A stretch of 21,369 nucleotides of DNA from JBJEQG01 sp051881635 (GTDB taxonomy: Bacteria > Bacillota > Clostridia > Oscillospirales > Acutalibacteraceae), in contig JBJEQG010000056.1 in assembly GCA_051881635.1 (NCBI GenBank), positions 1-21,369 of the forward strand. The letters are read 5' to 3'. Each line of letters starts with the position of its first letter. The stretch's first letter is position 1. The translations under genes were made by a program, and so were the position numbers. Below the pieces are notes generated by a model. The model searched no databases. It saw nothing but the letters and a program-made list of their open reading frames with translations, and had not been told where the DNA came from. Shown in pieces: positions 8,636 to 16,174 of this stretch.

Positions 8636-9205
8636 TTACTCGCACATCAATTTATAAGTTTCGTCCAAAATTTTTTCGGTATCATTTCCGACAATGTCCA
8701 TACCGTCCGCAATAAAACAAATTCTGTTTTCAATCCCAAACATATCGCATAATTCTTCCATGTATAATTTTATACTATTGTTTTTTTTGATATATCCCCC
8801 TGCCGTACTGATATAAACCAATTTCTCCGCATGGCATAAGGACAGCGGTTTTCCGTCTGCCGTATATCCAAAAGTTATCCCATTAACGCAAATATGTTCA
8901 AAGTAAACTTTCAAAACAGACGGAAACGAACAATCCCACAGCGGTGCGGCAATAACAATAAAATCCGCACTTGCAAAATCCTTTGCAAATTGATAATCAT
9001 TGTTATTAAAGGATTGCTTTTCAATATCCGCATTTCGCTTTTCAAGCATGGCATTATTAAACGGCTTTAACTCCTGCTCACTCAACTTCACTTCTTTTAT
9101 ATCAAACACTTCATTCTGCATAAGATGTTCAATATATCTTCGGCAAAGTTTCTCGGTTCTTGACTGCTCCCGCATACAGGCATTGATATATAACAATGTT
9201 TTCAT
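8636..9205 (-). CDS. Flavodoxin-fold NAD(P)H oxidoreductase (AzoR-like)
   Basis: A 189-residue protein of the flavodoxin-2 group, which includes FMN-dependent NADH-azoreductases and quinone reductases. It begins with a beta strand and a phosphate-binding loop (LYINACMREQSRTEKL). The central APLWDCSFPSVLKVYFEH matches the AzoR-type flavin-contact region, and YISTAGGY resembles the second flavin loop. The likely role is two-electron reduction of quinones, azo or nitro compounds in the cytoplasm. It is the first gene of the three-gene block before trmFO and is tightly linked to the EamA gene. A TATAAT-like element lies upstream near the edge of repeat copy C, without a convincing -35. The substrate is unknown. 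Confidence 0.8.
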   Translation of the reverse strand: MKTLLYINACMREQSRTEKLCRRYIEHLMQNEVFDIKEVKLSEQELKPFNNAMLEKRNADIEKQSFNNNDYQFAKDFASADFIVIAAPLWDCSFPSVLKVYFEHICVNGITFGYTADGKPLSLCHAEKLVYISTAGGYIKKNNSIKLYMEELCDMFGIENRICFIADGMDIVGNDTEKILDETYKLMCE

Positions 9206-9251
9206 AACATTTTCACCATATCTTTAAATTATAAAAAATTTACTAATCTTC

Positions 9252-9336
9252 ATGACGGGTTTCCAAAGGGTTGTAAATCCTTTGGTGGGGTCAAGGGGCA
9301 ACGCCCATTGTAGGGGTTCGGGGGCAAAGCCCCTGA
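9252..9336 (-). repeat. Modular hairpin repeat, copy C
   Basis: Fills most of the gap between topA and the oxidoreductase gene. On the minus strand it reads GTCAGGGGCTTTGCCCCCG, AACCCCTACAATGGGCGTTGCCCC, ACCCCACCAAAGGATTTACA and ACCCTTTGGAAACCCGTCAT. The hairpin core GGGGCTTTGCCCC, the ACAATGG and CCAAAGG links and the CCCGTCAT tail match copies A and D. It begins about 12 bases after the topA stop. Confidence 0.8.
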
Positions 9337-9348
9337 CACTTATTCAGG

Positions 9349-11430
9349 TTAGGTATCATCGTCCTTAGAAAATCCACAGCCTTCGGCAGTACAAACTAAT
9401 TTCGGAGTTTTGCCACCTTTGCGGAAAAGCATTCCGCCACAGTTGGGGCATTTTTGCGTTGTGGGTTCTGACCATGACGCAAAATTACAGGTCGGATAGT
9501 TGGAACAGCCATAGAAAATACGCCCTTTTTTGGTCTTTTTGGAAATAATGTCGCCACCGCATTTCGGACAAGGCACACCGATTTTGTTGACAATCTTAAC
9601 TATGTTTTTACATTCGGGGTAGCCTGAACAGGCGATAAACCGCCCAAACCGACTAAATTTGACAACCATAGGCTTGCCGCATTTGTCGCAAATTAAGTCG
9701 GTTTTGTCCTCTTCAAGCTGTATCTTTACACCTTCCATGTCTGCCTTTGCCTTTTTGAGTGTGGCACTGAAATCGGTATAGAAAGTTTCCAAGAGGTCAT
9801 TCCATTTGATTTCACCGTCCTCAACAGTATCCAAATCCTGCTCCATTTGGGCGGTAAACTTAACATTGACAATCTTCGGGAAACGCTCTTTCATCAACTT
9901 TGTTGTAACCTCACCTAATTCTGTCGGATACAAAGTCTTTGCTTCCCGACGAACATAACCCCGACTTGTAATGGTTGTAATGGTTGTTGCGTATGTGGAC
10001 GGTCTGCCAATACCGTATTCTTCCATTGCCTTAATCAAAGAGGCCTCCGTATAACGGGCAGGCGGCTGTGTAAAGTGTTGATTTGGTACAATCTCTTTGA
10101 CTTTCAGCGGCATATCCGCCGTCAATTCAGGCAATTCCTGTTCGCTTTCCTCCTCGCTGTCTTTGCCCTCAACATATAGAATTGTAAAGCCATCAAAAGC
10201 CACACGATAACCTGACGCTTTAAAAATATATTTGCCCGCACCGATTTCCGCCTGTGTTGTCTTTTGAATACACTCCGCCATTTGACAGGCGATAAAGCGT
10301 TCCCAAATCATCTTGTATAATTTATATTGGTCGGCGGTCAGGCTTGATTTGATTTTATCGGGTTCAAGTGTAATGGTTGTCGGACGGATTGCCTCATGAC
10401 CGTCCTGTGCATTGGAACGGGATTTAAAATGACGGGGTTCTGCGGGAAGATAGTTTTCTCCCCATTTGCCCTTGATAAAATCTGCCGCCGCCGTCAAGGC
10501 GTCCTCCGACAAACGCAGAGAGTCCGTTCTCATATAGGTAATCAAGCCGACTAAGCCCATGCCTTCAAGTTCAATACCTTCATACAATTCCTGTGCCACT
10601 TTCATGGTTCGTTTGGATTGGAAACCAAGTTTACGGGAGGCCTCCTGTTGGAGTGTTGAAGTAATAAACGGAGGTGCGGGCTGACGCTTTCTTGTGCCGT
10701 GTTTTACTTTCAAAACTTTAAATTGTTCGTTCTGAATTTCCGCCAAAATAGCGTCTGCCTGTTCTTTGTTCGTTATTTTAATTTTGCCGTTTGTGTCACC
10801 GTAAAAAGCAGCCGGAAATGTACGGCGGCTGCCTTTGGGAATGAGTTTTGCGTCAATCGTCCAATATTCTTCGGGTACAAAGGCACGAATCTGCTCCTCT
10901 CTGTCCACAATAATGCGTACAGCCACAGACTGCACACGCCCTGCCGACAATCCACGGCGAATTTTTTGGGACAAAAACGGGCTGAGTTTATAACCAACAA
11001 GGCGGTCAAGAATACGGCGGGCCTGTTGAGCATTGACCAAATCCAAATCAATACATCTCGGATTTTGCATACCCGTTGTAACGCCTGTCTTTGTAATCTC
11101 GTTAAAGGTAACACGATTATTTGCCGTCAAATCAAGATTAAGCAAATATGCCAAATGCCATGAAATTGCCTCTCCCTCACGGTCAGGGTCGGTTGCCAAA
11201 TAAACACAATCGCTTTCGCTTGCCAATTTTATAAGTTTATTGGCAAGTTCTTCTTTTCCTTTGATAATATCATACTTTGGCTTGAAATGATTTTTTATAT
11301 CCACACTAAGGCGTTTTTCGGGCAAATCCCGAACATGACCCATTGAAGCTACAACATAATAGTCCGCTCCAAGGTATTTTTGAATTGTTTTCGCCTTTGC
11401 CGGTGACTCAACAATAACAAGTTTCGCCAT
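9349..11430 (-). CDS. topA: DNA topoisomerase I (type IA)
   Basis: Relaxes negatively supercoiled DNA by single-strand passage. The protein is 693 residues. The Toprim domain opens with LVIVESPAKAKTI (E8) and carries ATDPDREGEA (D81, D83, E85). The catalytic tyrosine is Y299 in LITYMRTDSLRLS. Three C4 zinc ribbons end the protein at about 581-607, 621-648 and 661-685. The start ATG at 11430 follows GGAGGAAATAAT. It lies 30 bases behind dprA, reproducing the dprA-topA pair that is widespread in Firmicutes. Repeat copy C follows immediately. The length and complete motifs indicate a functional enzyme. Confidence 0.98.
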   Translation of the reverse strand: MAKLVIVESPAKAKTIQKYLGADYYVVASMGHVRDLPEKRLSVDIKNHFKPKYDIIKGKEELANKLIKLASESDCVYLATDPDREGEAISWHLAYLLNLDLTANNRVTFNEITKTGVTTGMQNPRCIDLDLVNAQQARRILDRLVGYKLSPFLSQKIRRGLSAGRVQSVAVRIIVDREEQIRAFVPEEYWTIDAKLIPKGSRRTFPAAFYGDTNGKIKITNKEQADAILAEIQNEQFKVLKVKHGTRKRQPAPPFITSTLQQEASRKLGFQSKRTMKVAQELYEGIELEGMGLVGLITYMRTDSLRLSEDALTAAADFIKGKWGENYLPAEPRHFKSRSNAQDGHEAIRPTTITLEPDKIKSSLTADQYKLYKMIWERFIACQMAECIQKTTQAEIGAGKYIFKASGYRVAFDGFTILYVEGKDSEEESEQELPELTADMPLKVKEIVPNQHFTQPPARYTEASLIKAMEEYGIGRPSTYATTITTITSRGYVRREAKTLYPTELGEVTTKLMKERFPKIVNVKFTAQMEQDLDTVEDGEIKWNDLLETFYTDFSATLKKAKADMEGVKIQLEEDKTDLICDKCGKPMVVKFSRFGRFIACSGYPECKNIVKIVNKIGVPCPKCGGDIISKKTKKGRIFYGCSNYPTCNFASWSEPTTQKCPNCGGMLFRKGGKTPKLVCTAEGCGFSKDDDT

Positions 11431-11460
11431 ATTATTTCCTCCGCCTATTCCTTAATAATC

Positions 11461-12666
11461 TCATAATCTCTCATAGCGGCTGCCTGCATGACATACCGCC
11501 AAGCCGAATATTTCCAATTCTGTCAGTGCCGTCAGCACCTTAGAAATCGGCAAACCCGACTTCAATGCACATTCATCGGCAGTCAACCCTTCCGACAATA
11601 CCGCATAAATTTTTTTTGCCTCGTCCGACACACCCTCTATTTCGGTATTTAAAGGTTTTTCCGACTTTTTCGTTGTTTCGGTAAATACGGTTTTTTCCTT
11701 TATTTGCGGCTGTCGTTGAACCATTTGAGTTTTTGAGGCTTTATCCGCCTCTTTTTGCTGTTTGCGTATATTTTCAATTTGTTGAATATTAACCTTTGGT
11801 ATCGGGGACAGCTTTAAAACATCTTCTGCACAATGCACCACAGCCGCACCCTCACGAATTAGCAGACTCACGCCCTCCGATTGTAATTTATGTTCTTTAT
11901 CTTCAAATGCCATTAAACGGCGACCCTGCTTTGCGGTATCACGGGCGGTAATTAAAGCACCGCTCTTTAACCCTGCCTCCATAACGACTGTTCCTGACGA
12001 AAGTCCCGCAATAATGCGGTTTCTTTTCGGAAATGTATAACGGGTTGGCGGGGTATCCGGCGGATATTCCGAAATAACCGCTCCATGATGAGCAATGGTA
12101 TCTCTAAGCGGTTTATTTTCCGCCATATAATTATAATGCAGTCCACAGCCCATAATACAAACCGTCAAACCGCCTGCCTGTAAAGCTCCTTTATGTGCCG
12201 CCGTATCAATTCCTAACGCACCGCCGCTGATAATCACACGGTTATTTTTGGCAAGCTGATATGCCAAATCAAAAGTCTTTCTTTGTCCCTCAACAGACGG
12301 GTGGCGTGTGCCGACCATAGCAATACTGTTATTTCCATTTAAATCCGGCATTTCTCCCGCAACATAAAGCAAAATCGGTGGTGCTTCAATTTCTTTGAGA
12401 GATATTGGATAATCCTCGTCCAAAAAGCTCAGAACCCGATAATGATTTTTCTGACAGACCTCAAATATTTTTTCGGCATTGGTTTTGTCCTTATTAAGCA
12501 AGGCGGCACATTCCTTTGCCGTAAAAACATCAGCAATGTTCAGTTCCATTTCATCGGCGGCATAAATTGCCCTAACATTTCCAAAAAAATCCAATATTGC
12601 CCTTAATCTCGGATTTTCAACACCCAAAATATTTTGCAGCCAAATCCATGCTATAACTTCTTCCAC
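11461..12666 (-). CDS. dprA: DNA-processing protein DprA
   Basis: Loads RecA onto incoming single-stranded DNA during natural transformation; the gene is also widespread in bacteria with no known competence. The protein is about 401 residues. After an N-terminal helical region, the Rossmann core shows AMVGTRHPS, IISGGALGIDTAAHKGAL, YTFPKRNRIIAGLS, VVMEAGLKSGALITA and AFED. A charged linker of about 60 residues leads to a C-terminal winged-helix domain (SDEAKKIYAVLSEG onward). I choose GTG 12666, which has GGGAGG 8 bases upstream; the in-frame GTG at 12675 overlaps that ribosome site. It is followed by topA. The 140-base gap upstream holds a decayed repeat copy. Confidence 0.93.
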   Translation of the reverse strand: MEEVIAWIWLQNILGVENPRLRAILDFFGNVRAIYAADEMELNIADVFTAKECAALLNKDKTNAEKIFEVCQKNHYRVLSFLDEDYPISLKEIEAPPILLYVAGEMPDLNGNNSIAMVGTRHPSVEGQRKTFDLAYQLAKNNRVIISGGALGIDTAAHKGALQAGGLTVCIMGCGLHYNYMAENKPLRDTIAHHGAVISEYPPDTPPTRYTFPKRNRIIAGLSSGTVVMEAGLKSGALITARDTAKQGRRLMAFEDKEHKLQSEGVSLLIREGAAVVHCAEDVLKLSPIPKVNIQQIENIRKQQKEADKASKTQMVQRQPQIKEKTVFTETTKKSEKPLNTEIEGVSDEAKKIYAVLSEGLTADECALKSGLPISKVLTALTELEIFGLAVCHAGSRYERL

Positions 12667-12720
12667 ACACTCCACCTCCCTTTTCGGTTAAGGATTTTTT
12701 CATTAAAACTCCGCTTTTGT

Positions 12721-12780
12721 AAAACGCAAGCCTTCATGCCCACTTGTGCTACGGTCAGGACTTAACAACCTTTAATTTTT
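12721..12780 (+). repeat. Probable decayed copy of the modular repeat (copy F)
   Basis: AAAACGCAAGCCTT, then a diverged middle, then GGTCAGGACTTAACAACC and TTTAATTTTT. These lie in the same order as AACCGCAAGCCTT, CGACCTTGACC and CTTTAATTTTT in copy E. Identity is partial and the hairpin arms are eroded, so this is an inference. The remaining bases of the 12667-12815 gap contain no promoter that I trust. Confidence 0.4.
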
Positions 12781-12815
12781 AGATTTTAGCAAGTTATTAA
12801 ACCACTCCATTTATA

Positions 12816-13277
12816 TTATTCATAAGCATGTTTAACGCTTATTGTGCTTATCAGGGAAAAATCGTCAATCTCCATAAGGTTATTTTCCATAATCTTCTGG
12901 ATATGTTCGGGCAGCGAACAGAATTTTATCGGATTTTGCGGTATCGAAATCTTTGTATAATATTCACGAAGTCGGCACACATCAAATTCAGTATTATCGT
13001 CCGAATCAAAATAATACAGTCCCCTGTCCGAAAAATCATGAGCCACCCATTGAAAACGCTCGGTCATATTCATTTTGTTTAAGAGAATTGTATCTGAAAT
13101 TTTTTCTGCTGTTTCAAAATATTCTATCAGTGCATTGGCTCTTTCTTTATCCGCACAAACAAATTCGGGCAAATTTCCCACTCCGGCACTGCAAAATACA
13201 GCAATATTTCCTGCCCTGTCTATACCGAACCATTCCATATCCATAAATGAACATTCGTTTCTGTCAATTCTCGACAT
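12816..13277 (-). CDS. Small orphan protein of unknown function
   Basis: A 153-residue soluble, acidic protein that I cannot assign to a named family. The segment MEWFGIDRAGNIAVFCSAG followed by GNLPEFV looks like the opening of small standalone proteins often found beside toxin-immunity genes. That is an impression, not a proven match. Further on, GLYYFDSDD and IPQNPIKFCSLPEHIQKIM suggest a compact alpha/beta fold. There is no signal peptide or membrane helix. The start ATG at 13277 has a strong AGGAGGGAAA site, and it lies 21 bases after the RNA methyltransferase gene, so it is probably cotranscribed with it. It is truly coding: clean ribosome site, tight spacing and normal composition. Confidence 0.75.
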   Translation of the reverse strand: MSRIDRNECSFMDMEWFGIDRAGNIAVFCSAGVGNLPEFVCADKERANALIEYFETAEKISDTILLNKMNMTERFQWVAHDFSDRGLYYFDSDDNTEFDVCRLREYYTKISIPQNPIKFCSLPEHIQKIMENNLMEIDDFSLISTISVKHAYE

Positions 13278-13298
13278 ATAGATTTCCCTCCTGCCGTC

Positions 13299-14090
13299 TT
13301 ACTGACACATTAAACACCATGTAAGGACTGCGGCGGCGGTTGCGGCATTGAGCGACTCGGCACGCCCTTTCATTGGAATGGTTATACTCATCTCACAAGC
13401 ATTTATGGCTTGTTCCGTCAAACCATTTCCCTCGTTGCCGACCAAAATGATACCGCCCGAAGAAAAATCAACCTTTCGTATATCACAGGCATTGTGCGGT
13501 GTTGAGGCGTATGTATGAACGCCCTTCTGCGTTAATGCATTTATTCCCTCGGCAAACGGCTGCATAACTCCTATCGGCAAGCGAAAAACAGCACCCATAC
13601 TGCCACGCAATACCTTTGGAGCATAAATATCACAGCAATCTGCCGACAAAATAACGCCGTCCAATCCGAATGCTTCCGCTGTTCGGAGGATAGTTCCCAT
13701 ATTAGACGGGTCCTGTATATTTTCCAAAGCAATATATGACCCTTGATTACTAATTGTATTCAAAAGTGCGGTTTTGTCAAGCATTTCATAAACACATAAA
13801 ATCCCCTGCGGCGACACCGTATCGGATATTCCGTCAAAAACCGCCTTTTTAACTTCAAAAGTTTTTTGTGCGGCGGTACAAATTTTTTCCCAATCCGCAG
13901 TATATTTTTCTTTTGCCTCAGCCGTGTACAGGCACAAAAGCGGTTTTCTTCCTGAAATTATACCGTCACGACACAGCCGTACACCCTCACACACAAATTG
14001 TCCTGTTTTGCGGCGATATTTGCCCTCTGCCAAAAGCCGCATAACCAATTTAACCGTTGCATTGTCACGGCTTGTTATGACTTCACTCAT
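13299..14090 (-). CDS. SpoU/TrmH-family RNA 2'-O-methyltransferase
   Basis: A SAM-dependent RNA ribose methyltransferase of the SPOUT (trefoil-knot) class, 263 residues. The N-terminal substrate-binding part starts ITSRDNATVKLVMRLL and includes TGQFVCEGVRL. The three catalytic-domain motifs are ALENIQDPSNMGTILRTAEA, ILVGNEGNGLTEQ and IPMKGRAESLNAATAAAVL. It belongs with the RlmB/YsgA-type enzymes that sit next to infC-rpmI-rplT or pheST in Firmicutes, which agrees with its place two genes behind rplT. The exact target nucleotide cannot be read from sequence. Its start overlaps the stop of the preceding gene by 4 bases (ATGA), indicating coupled translation. Confidence 0.92.
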   Translation of the reverse strand: MSEVITSRDNATVKLVMRLLAEGKYRRKTGQFVCEGVRLCRDGIISGRKPLLCLYTAEAKEKYTADWEKICTAAQKTFEVKKAVFDGISDTVSPQGILCVYEMLDKTALLNTISNQGSYIALENIQDPSNMGTILRTAEAFGLDGVILSADCCDIYAPKVLRGSMGAVFRLPIGVMQPFAEGINALTQKGVHTYASTPHNACDIRKVDFSSGGIILVGNEGNGLTEQAINACEMSITIPMKGRAESLNAATAAAVLTWCLMCQ

Positions 14091-14614
14091 GCTCTCGAAC
14101 CGCCATTCTTTTGATAATCCTCTACCGCACGGCGGATTTTATCTGCGGTTACGGCAATCTCCACATTATCTTCCGTAACGGTAATATGGGCATACTTTTC
14201 ATACAACGGCACACGCTCGTCATAAAGGTCTTTGAGCGTCTGCCCTTTTTTTATGCTGACGCCACGCTTTGTCAAGTCACCCAAACGGCGGGCAATTTCT
14301 TCATACGGTAATTTAATATAAACGATTGTTCCGATTTGGGAGAGATGTTCCATAGCCTCCGCACCGTAAATAACACTACCACCTGTTGCAATAACACAGT
14401 TATGCACATCAATCGAGGCATTGACTCTGTTTTCCACACAGTTAAAACCGTCCAATCCCTTTTCACTGATAATTTCAGATAACAATTTACCCTCGCTCTC
14501 TTGAATAAGCAAGTCCGAATCTATAAATTTATAGCCCATAATTTTCGCCAAAACAACACCAACCGTACTTTTTCCGCACCCTGGCATACCAATCAAAACA
14601 ATATTATCTTTCAC
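14087..14614 (-). CDS. Shikimate-kinase-like P-loop kinase with altered substrate site
   Basis: About 175 residues with the shikimate kinase fold: Walker A GMPGCGKST, the DSD motif (FIDSD) that contacts magnesium and shikimate, and a C-terminal ERVPLYEKYA matching the conserved RxPLYxxxA helix. Three positions depart from genuine AroK. The shikimate-binding FR in FRxxE is FN (GFNCVE), the GGG loop is GGS (ATGGSV), and the lid RPLL is replaced by KRGVSI. It may be a paralogue acting on another small hydroxylated substrate. GTG 14614 gives the usual MKDNIVLIGMPG start after GGGTGGG; GTG 14623 is the alternative. It overlaps the RNA methyltransferase gene. Fold is certain, substrate is not. Confidence 0.85.
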   Translation of the reverse strand: MKDNIVLIGMPGCGKSTVGVVLAKIMGYKFIDSDLLIQESEGKLLSEIISEKGLDGFNCVENRVNASIDVHNCVIATGGSVIYGAEAMEHLSQIGTIVYIKLPYEEIARRLGDLTKRGVSIKKGQTLKDLYDERVPLYEKYAHITVTEDNVEIAVTADKIRRAVEDYQKNGGSRA

Positions 14615-14641
14615 TATTCCCACCCTATTCTAATTTACTTT

Positions 14642-14669
14642 ATTATATTTCCAAAATGACGGGATTCAA
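14642..14669 (-). promoter_or_regulatory. Sigma-A-like promoter for the kinase-methyltransferase operon
   Basis: TTGAAT (14664-14669), a 16-base spacer and a perfect TATAAT (14642-14647), placing a transcript start about 20 bases before the kinase GTG. The -35 box and most of the spacer lie inside the end of repeat copy D. Confidence 0.55.
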
Positions 14670-14736
14670 AAGGGTTGTAAAACCTTTTGCGGTTTCCAAA
14701 GGCAGAGCCTTTGGTAGGGTTTGGGGCAAAGCCCCA
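14651..14736 (-). repeat. Modular hairpin repeat, copy D
   Basis: Between the rplT terminator and the kinase gene. On the minus strand: GGGGCTTTGCCCC, AACCCTACC, hairpin AAAGGCTCTGCCTTT, GGAAACCGCAAAAGG, hairpin-like AAAAGGTTTTACAACCCTTTT and tail GAATCCCGTCATTTTGG. It shows the family's modules most completely and without the CGAG cassette. Confidence 0.85.
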
Positions 14737-14749
14737 ATATAAATTTGAA

Positions 14750-14784
14750 AAAGGCACCTAAGGACAAATCTCTTAGGTGCCTTT
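14750..14784 (-). terminator. Intrinsic terminator of infC-rpmI-rplT
   Basis: A 13-bp perfect stem (14750-14762 with 14772-14784, arms AAAGGCACCTAAG and its complement) and a 9-base loop, followed on the minus strand by TTC and an A/T-rich tail. It lies 11 bases after the rplT stop. Confidence 0.9.
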
Positions 14785-14795
14785 GATAAACAAAA

Positions 14796-15149
14796 TTATA
14801 AAGCAGCCTTTGCCTTCTCAACCAAAGCTGTGAAAGCAGCCGGATCTGCGATAGCGATTTCAGAAAGCATCTTGCGGTTCAATGTGATACCGGCTTTCTT
14901 CAAACCGTTGATAAATGTGGAATAGTTAACGCCGTTAGCCTTGCAGCCTGCGGAAATACGGGTAATCCAGAGTCTTCTGAAATCACGCTTTTTCTGCTTA
15001 CGACCGATATAAGCATAGTTACCGCTTTTCATAACGGCTTCTTTTGCCATTTTAAAGTGTTTGCTCTTGCTGCCCCAATAGCCCTTTGCGAGCTTCAAGG
15101 TCTTTTTTCTTCTCTTGCGTGTAGCCAACGCACCCTTTACACGTGCCAT
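14796..15149 (-). CDS. rplT: 50S ribosomal protein L20
   Basis: Binds 23S rRNA early in 50S assembly and, in bacteria studied, represses its own operon by binding an rRNA-like site in the mRNA. It is 117 residues, the usual length. It has the typical basic N-terminal arm (ARVKGALATRKRRKKTLKLAKGYWG written in two parts: ARVKGALATRKRR, KKTLKLAKGYWG). RDFRRLWITRISA and NYSTFINGLKKAGI follow. The start ATG at 15149 has CGGAGG at good spacing. It is the last gene of the operon and is followed by a strong terminator. Confidence 0.99.
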   Translation of the reverse strand: MARVKGALATRKRRKKTLKLAKGYWGSKSKHFKMAKEAVMKSGNYAYIGRKQKKRDFRRLWITRISAGCKANGVNYSTFINGLKKAGITLNRKMLSEIAIADPAAFTALVEKAKAAL

Positions 15150-15216
15150 ATTATATACCTCCGTATGATAGCTTGTTGTTTAAGTTCATCGTTTGTCCAA
15201 CGGACACCAAAGGAAA

Positions 15217-15414
15217 TCAGCAGTACGGAATCAATCTCTTGATTTGTGCTGTATTTGTCTTATCTGTAACAGTTGTCTTTCTCAGACCTCTTTTTCTCTT
15301 TGTTGTCTTTTTGTTCAAGATATGGGATTTGTTTGCGTGTGCACGAATAACCTTGCCATTTTTGGAAAGTTTAAAACGCTTTTTCGCTCCGCTGTGTGTC
15401 TTAATCTTAGGCAT
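15217..15414 (-). CDS. rpmI: 50S ribosomal protein L35
   Basis: A small basic 23S-binding protein of 65 residues. It begins MPKIKTHSGAKKRFKLS, the family hallmark, and continues with AHANKSHILNKKTTKRKR. It follows infC by 27 bases and precedes rplT by 67 bases. That second gap contains a short imperfect hairpin (15191-15211) that could contribute to L20 control but is too weak to call. Confidence 0.98.
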   Translation of the reverse strand: MPKIKTHSGAKKRFKLSKNGKVIRAHANKSHILNKKTTKRKRGLRKTTVTDKTNTAQIKRLIPYC

Positions 15415-15441
15415 AATAAATGCTCCTCCTTGATATTGCGT

Positions 15442-15960
15442 TTATTTATTGGTTTTCGGTGCGAGGAACATCAGCATTGTGCGTCCCTCTAACTTCGCAG
15501 GCTTCTCAACAACGGCGAATTCCTGACAAGCCTCGGCAAAACGGCTCATAGTTTCCTGACCGATTTCCGGGTGACCCATTTCACGGCCTCTGAAACGAAT
15601 AGAAACCTTAACCTTATCTCCACCCGCAATAAATTTAGCGGCGTGTTTCAGTTTTGTTTCAAAATCATGCGTATCAATATTGAGGGAAAGACGAATTTCC
15701 TTAATATCCATGACATGCTGATTTTTTCTCGCTTCTTTTTCTCTTTTAGCCTGCTCAAAGCGATATTTGCCGTAGTCCATAATTTTGCATACAGGCGGTG
15801 TGGCCTGCGGTGCAATCTTGACGAGATCCAAATTTTTTGATGCTGCCTTTTCCAACGCCTGAGCCGCACTCATAATACCGAGCTGGCTGCCGTCCGCATC
15901 AATGACACGAATTTCTTTGTCATGAATTTCCTCGTTTACTTGAAGTTCCTGCTTGCTAAT
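15442..15960 (-). CDS. infC: Translation initiation factor IF-3 (AUU start)
   Basis: Binds the 30S subunit, checks start codon-anticodon pairing and prevents premature 50S joining. The product is 172 residues. The N-terminal domain opens ISKQELQVNEEI, a basic linker surrounds YRFEQAKREKEARKNQ, and the C-terminal domain carries KVSIRFRGREMGH. No ATG, GTG or TTG lies at a sensible position. The codon 8 bases after GGAGG is ATT at 15960, and it begins the conserved ISKQ segment. AUU is the known autoregulated start of infC in E. coli and Geobacillus. The in-frame TTG at 15981 lies upstream of the ribosome site and is rejected. The gene heads the infC-rpmI-rplT operon behind an attenuated leader. 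Confidence 0.95.
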   Translation of the reverse strand: MSKQELQVNEEIHDKEIRVIDADGSQLGIMSAAQALEKAASKNLDLVKIAPQATPPVCKIMDYGKYRFEQAKREKEARKNQHVMDIKEIRLSLNIDTHDFETKLKHAAKFIAGGDKVKVSIRFRGREMGHPEIGQETMSRFAEACQEFAVVEKPAKLEGRTMLMFLAPKTNK

Positions 15961-16139
15961 GTTAAAGCACCTCCAAAACAATGTAAAAGAAAGATAAAGA
16001 AAGCACGGGCTTATTTCACGCCCGTGCTTTCAATAGCAAAAATAAAACATCAACAGTAATGCAGATGGAATATAGCACTATTGACCCATAACGGACGAGA
16101 ACCATACAGGTGAAAGCCTAACGCTTTACTTTGTTGTAC
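15961..16139 (-). promoter_or_regulatory. infC operon leader with attenuator hairpin
   Basis: A leader of about 180 bases between the predicted transcript start and the infC AUU. Near its end a perfect 12-bp stem (15999-16010 with 16020-16031, GAAAGCACGGGC) is followed by a T-rich run (TTTATCTTTCTTTT), which has the form of an intrinsic terminator. Upstream, GCTTTCA (16111-16117) can pair with TGAAAGC in the terminator arm (16026-16032), and it can also form a small AAAGC/GCTTT hairpin (16113-16127). This is a plausible antiterminator switch. Firmicute infC operons are known to be controlled by L20 in such leaders; whether this one binds L20 is inference. Confidence 0.7.
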
Positions 16140-16145
16140 CTGAAT

Positions 16146-16174
16146 ATTATACGACCTTTTTGTTCTTTTGTCAA
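16146..16174 (-). promoter_or_regulatory. Consensus sigma-A promoter of infC-rpmI-rplT
   Basis: A perfect TTGACA (16169-16174), exactly 17 bases of spacer and a perfect TATAAT (16146-16151). The -35 box is one arm of the inverted repeat TTGTCAA/TTGACAA (16168-16174 and 16192-16198). Confidence 0.9.

Noticed and set aside
12667..12815. A promoter for dprA-topA
   Set aside because: TAAAAT-like boxes exist in this A+T-rich gap, but none has a credible -35 at 16-18 bases.
15191..15211. A hairpin between rpmI and rplT as an L20 operator
   Set aside because: The stem is imperfect and short, and nothing recognisable of the rRNA binding site is present, so it is not supportable from sequence alone.
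15961..16139. A T-box or metabolite riboswitch in the infC leader
   Set aside because: I see no T-box sequence or known aptamer core. Only a terminator and a possible antiterminator pairing are supported.
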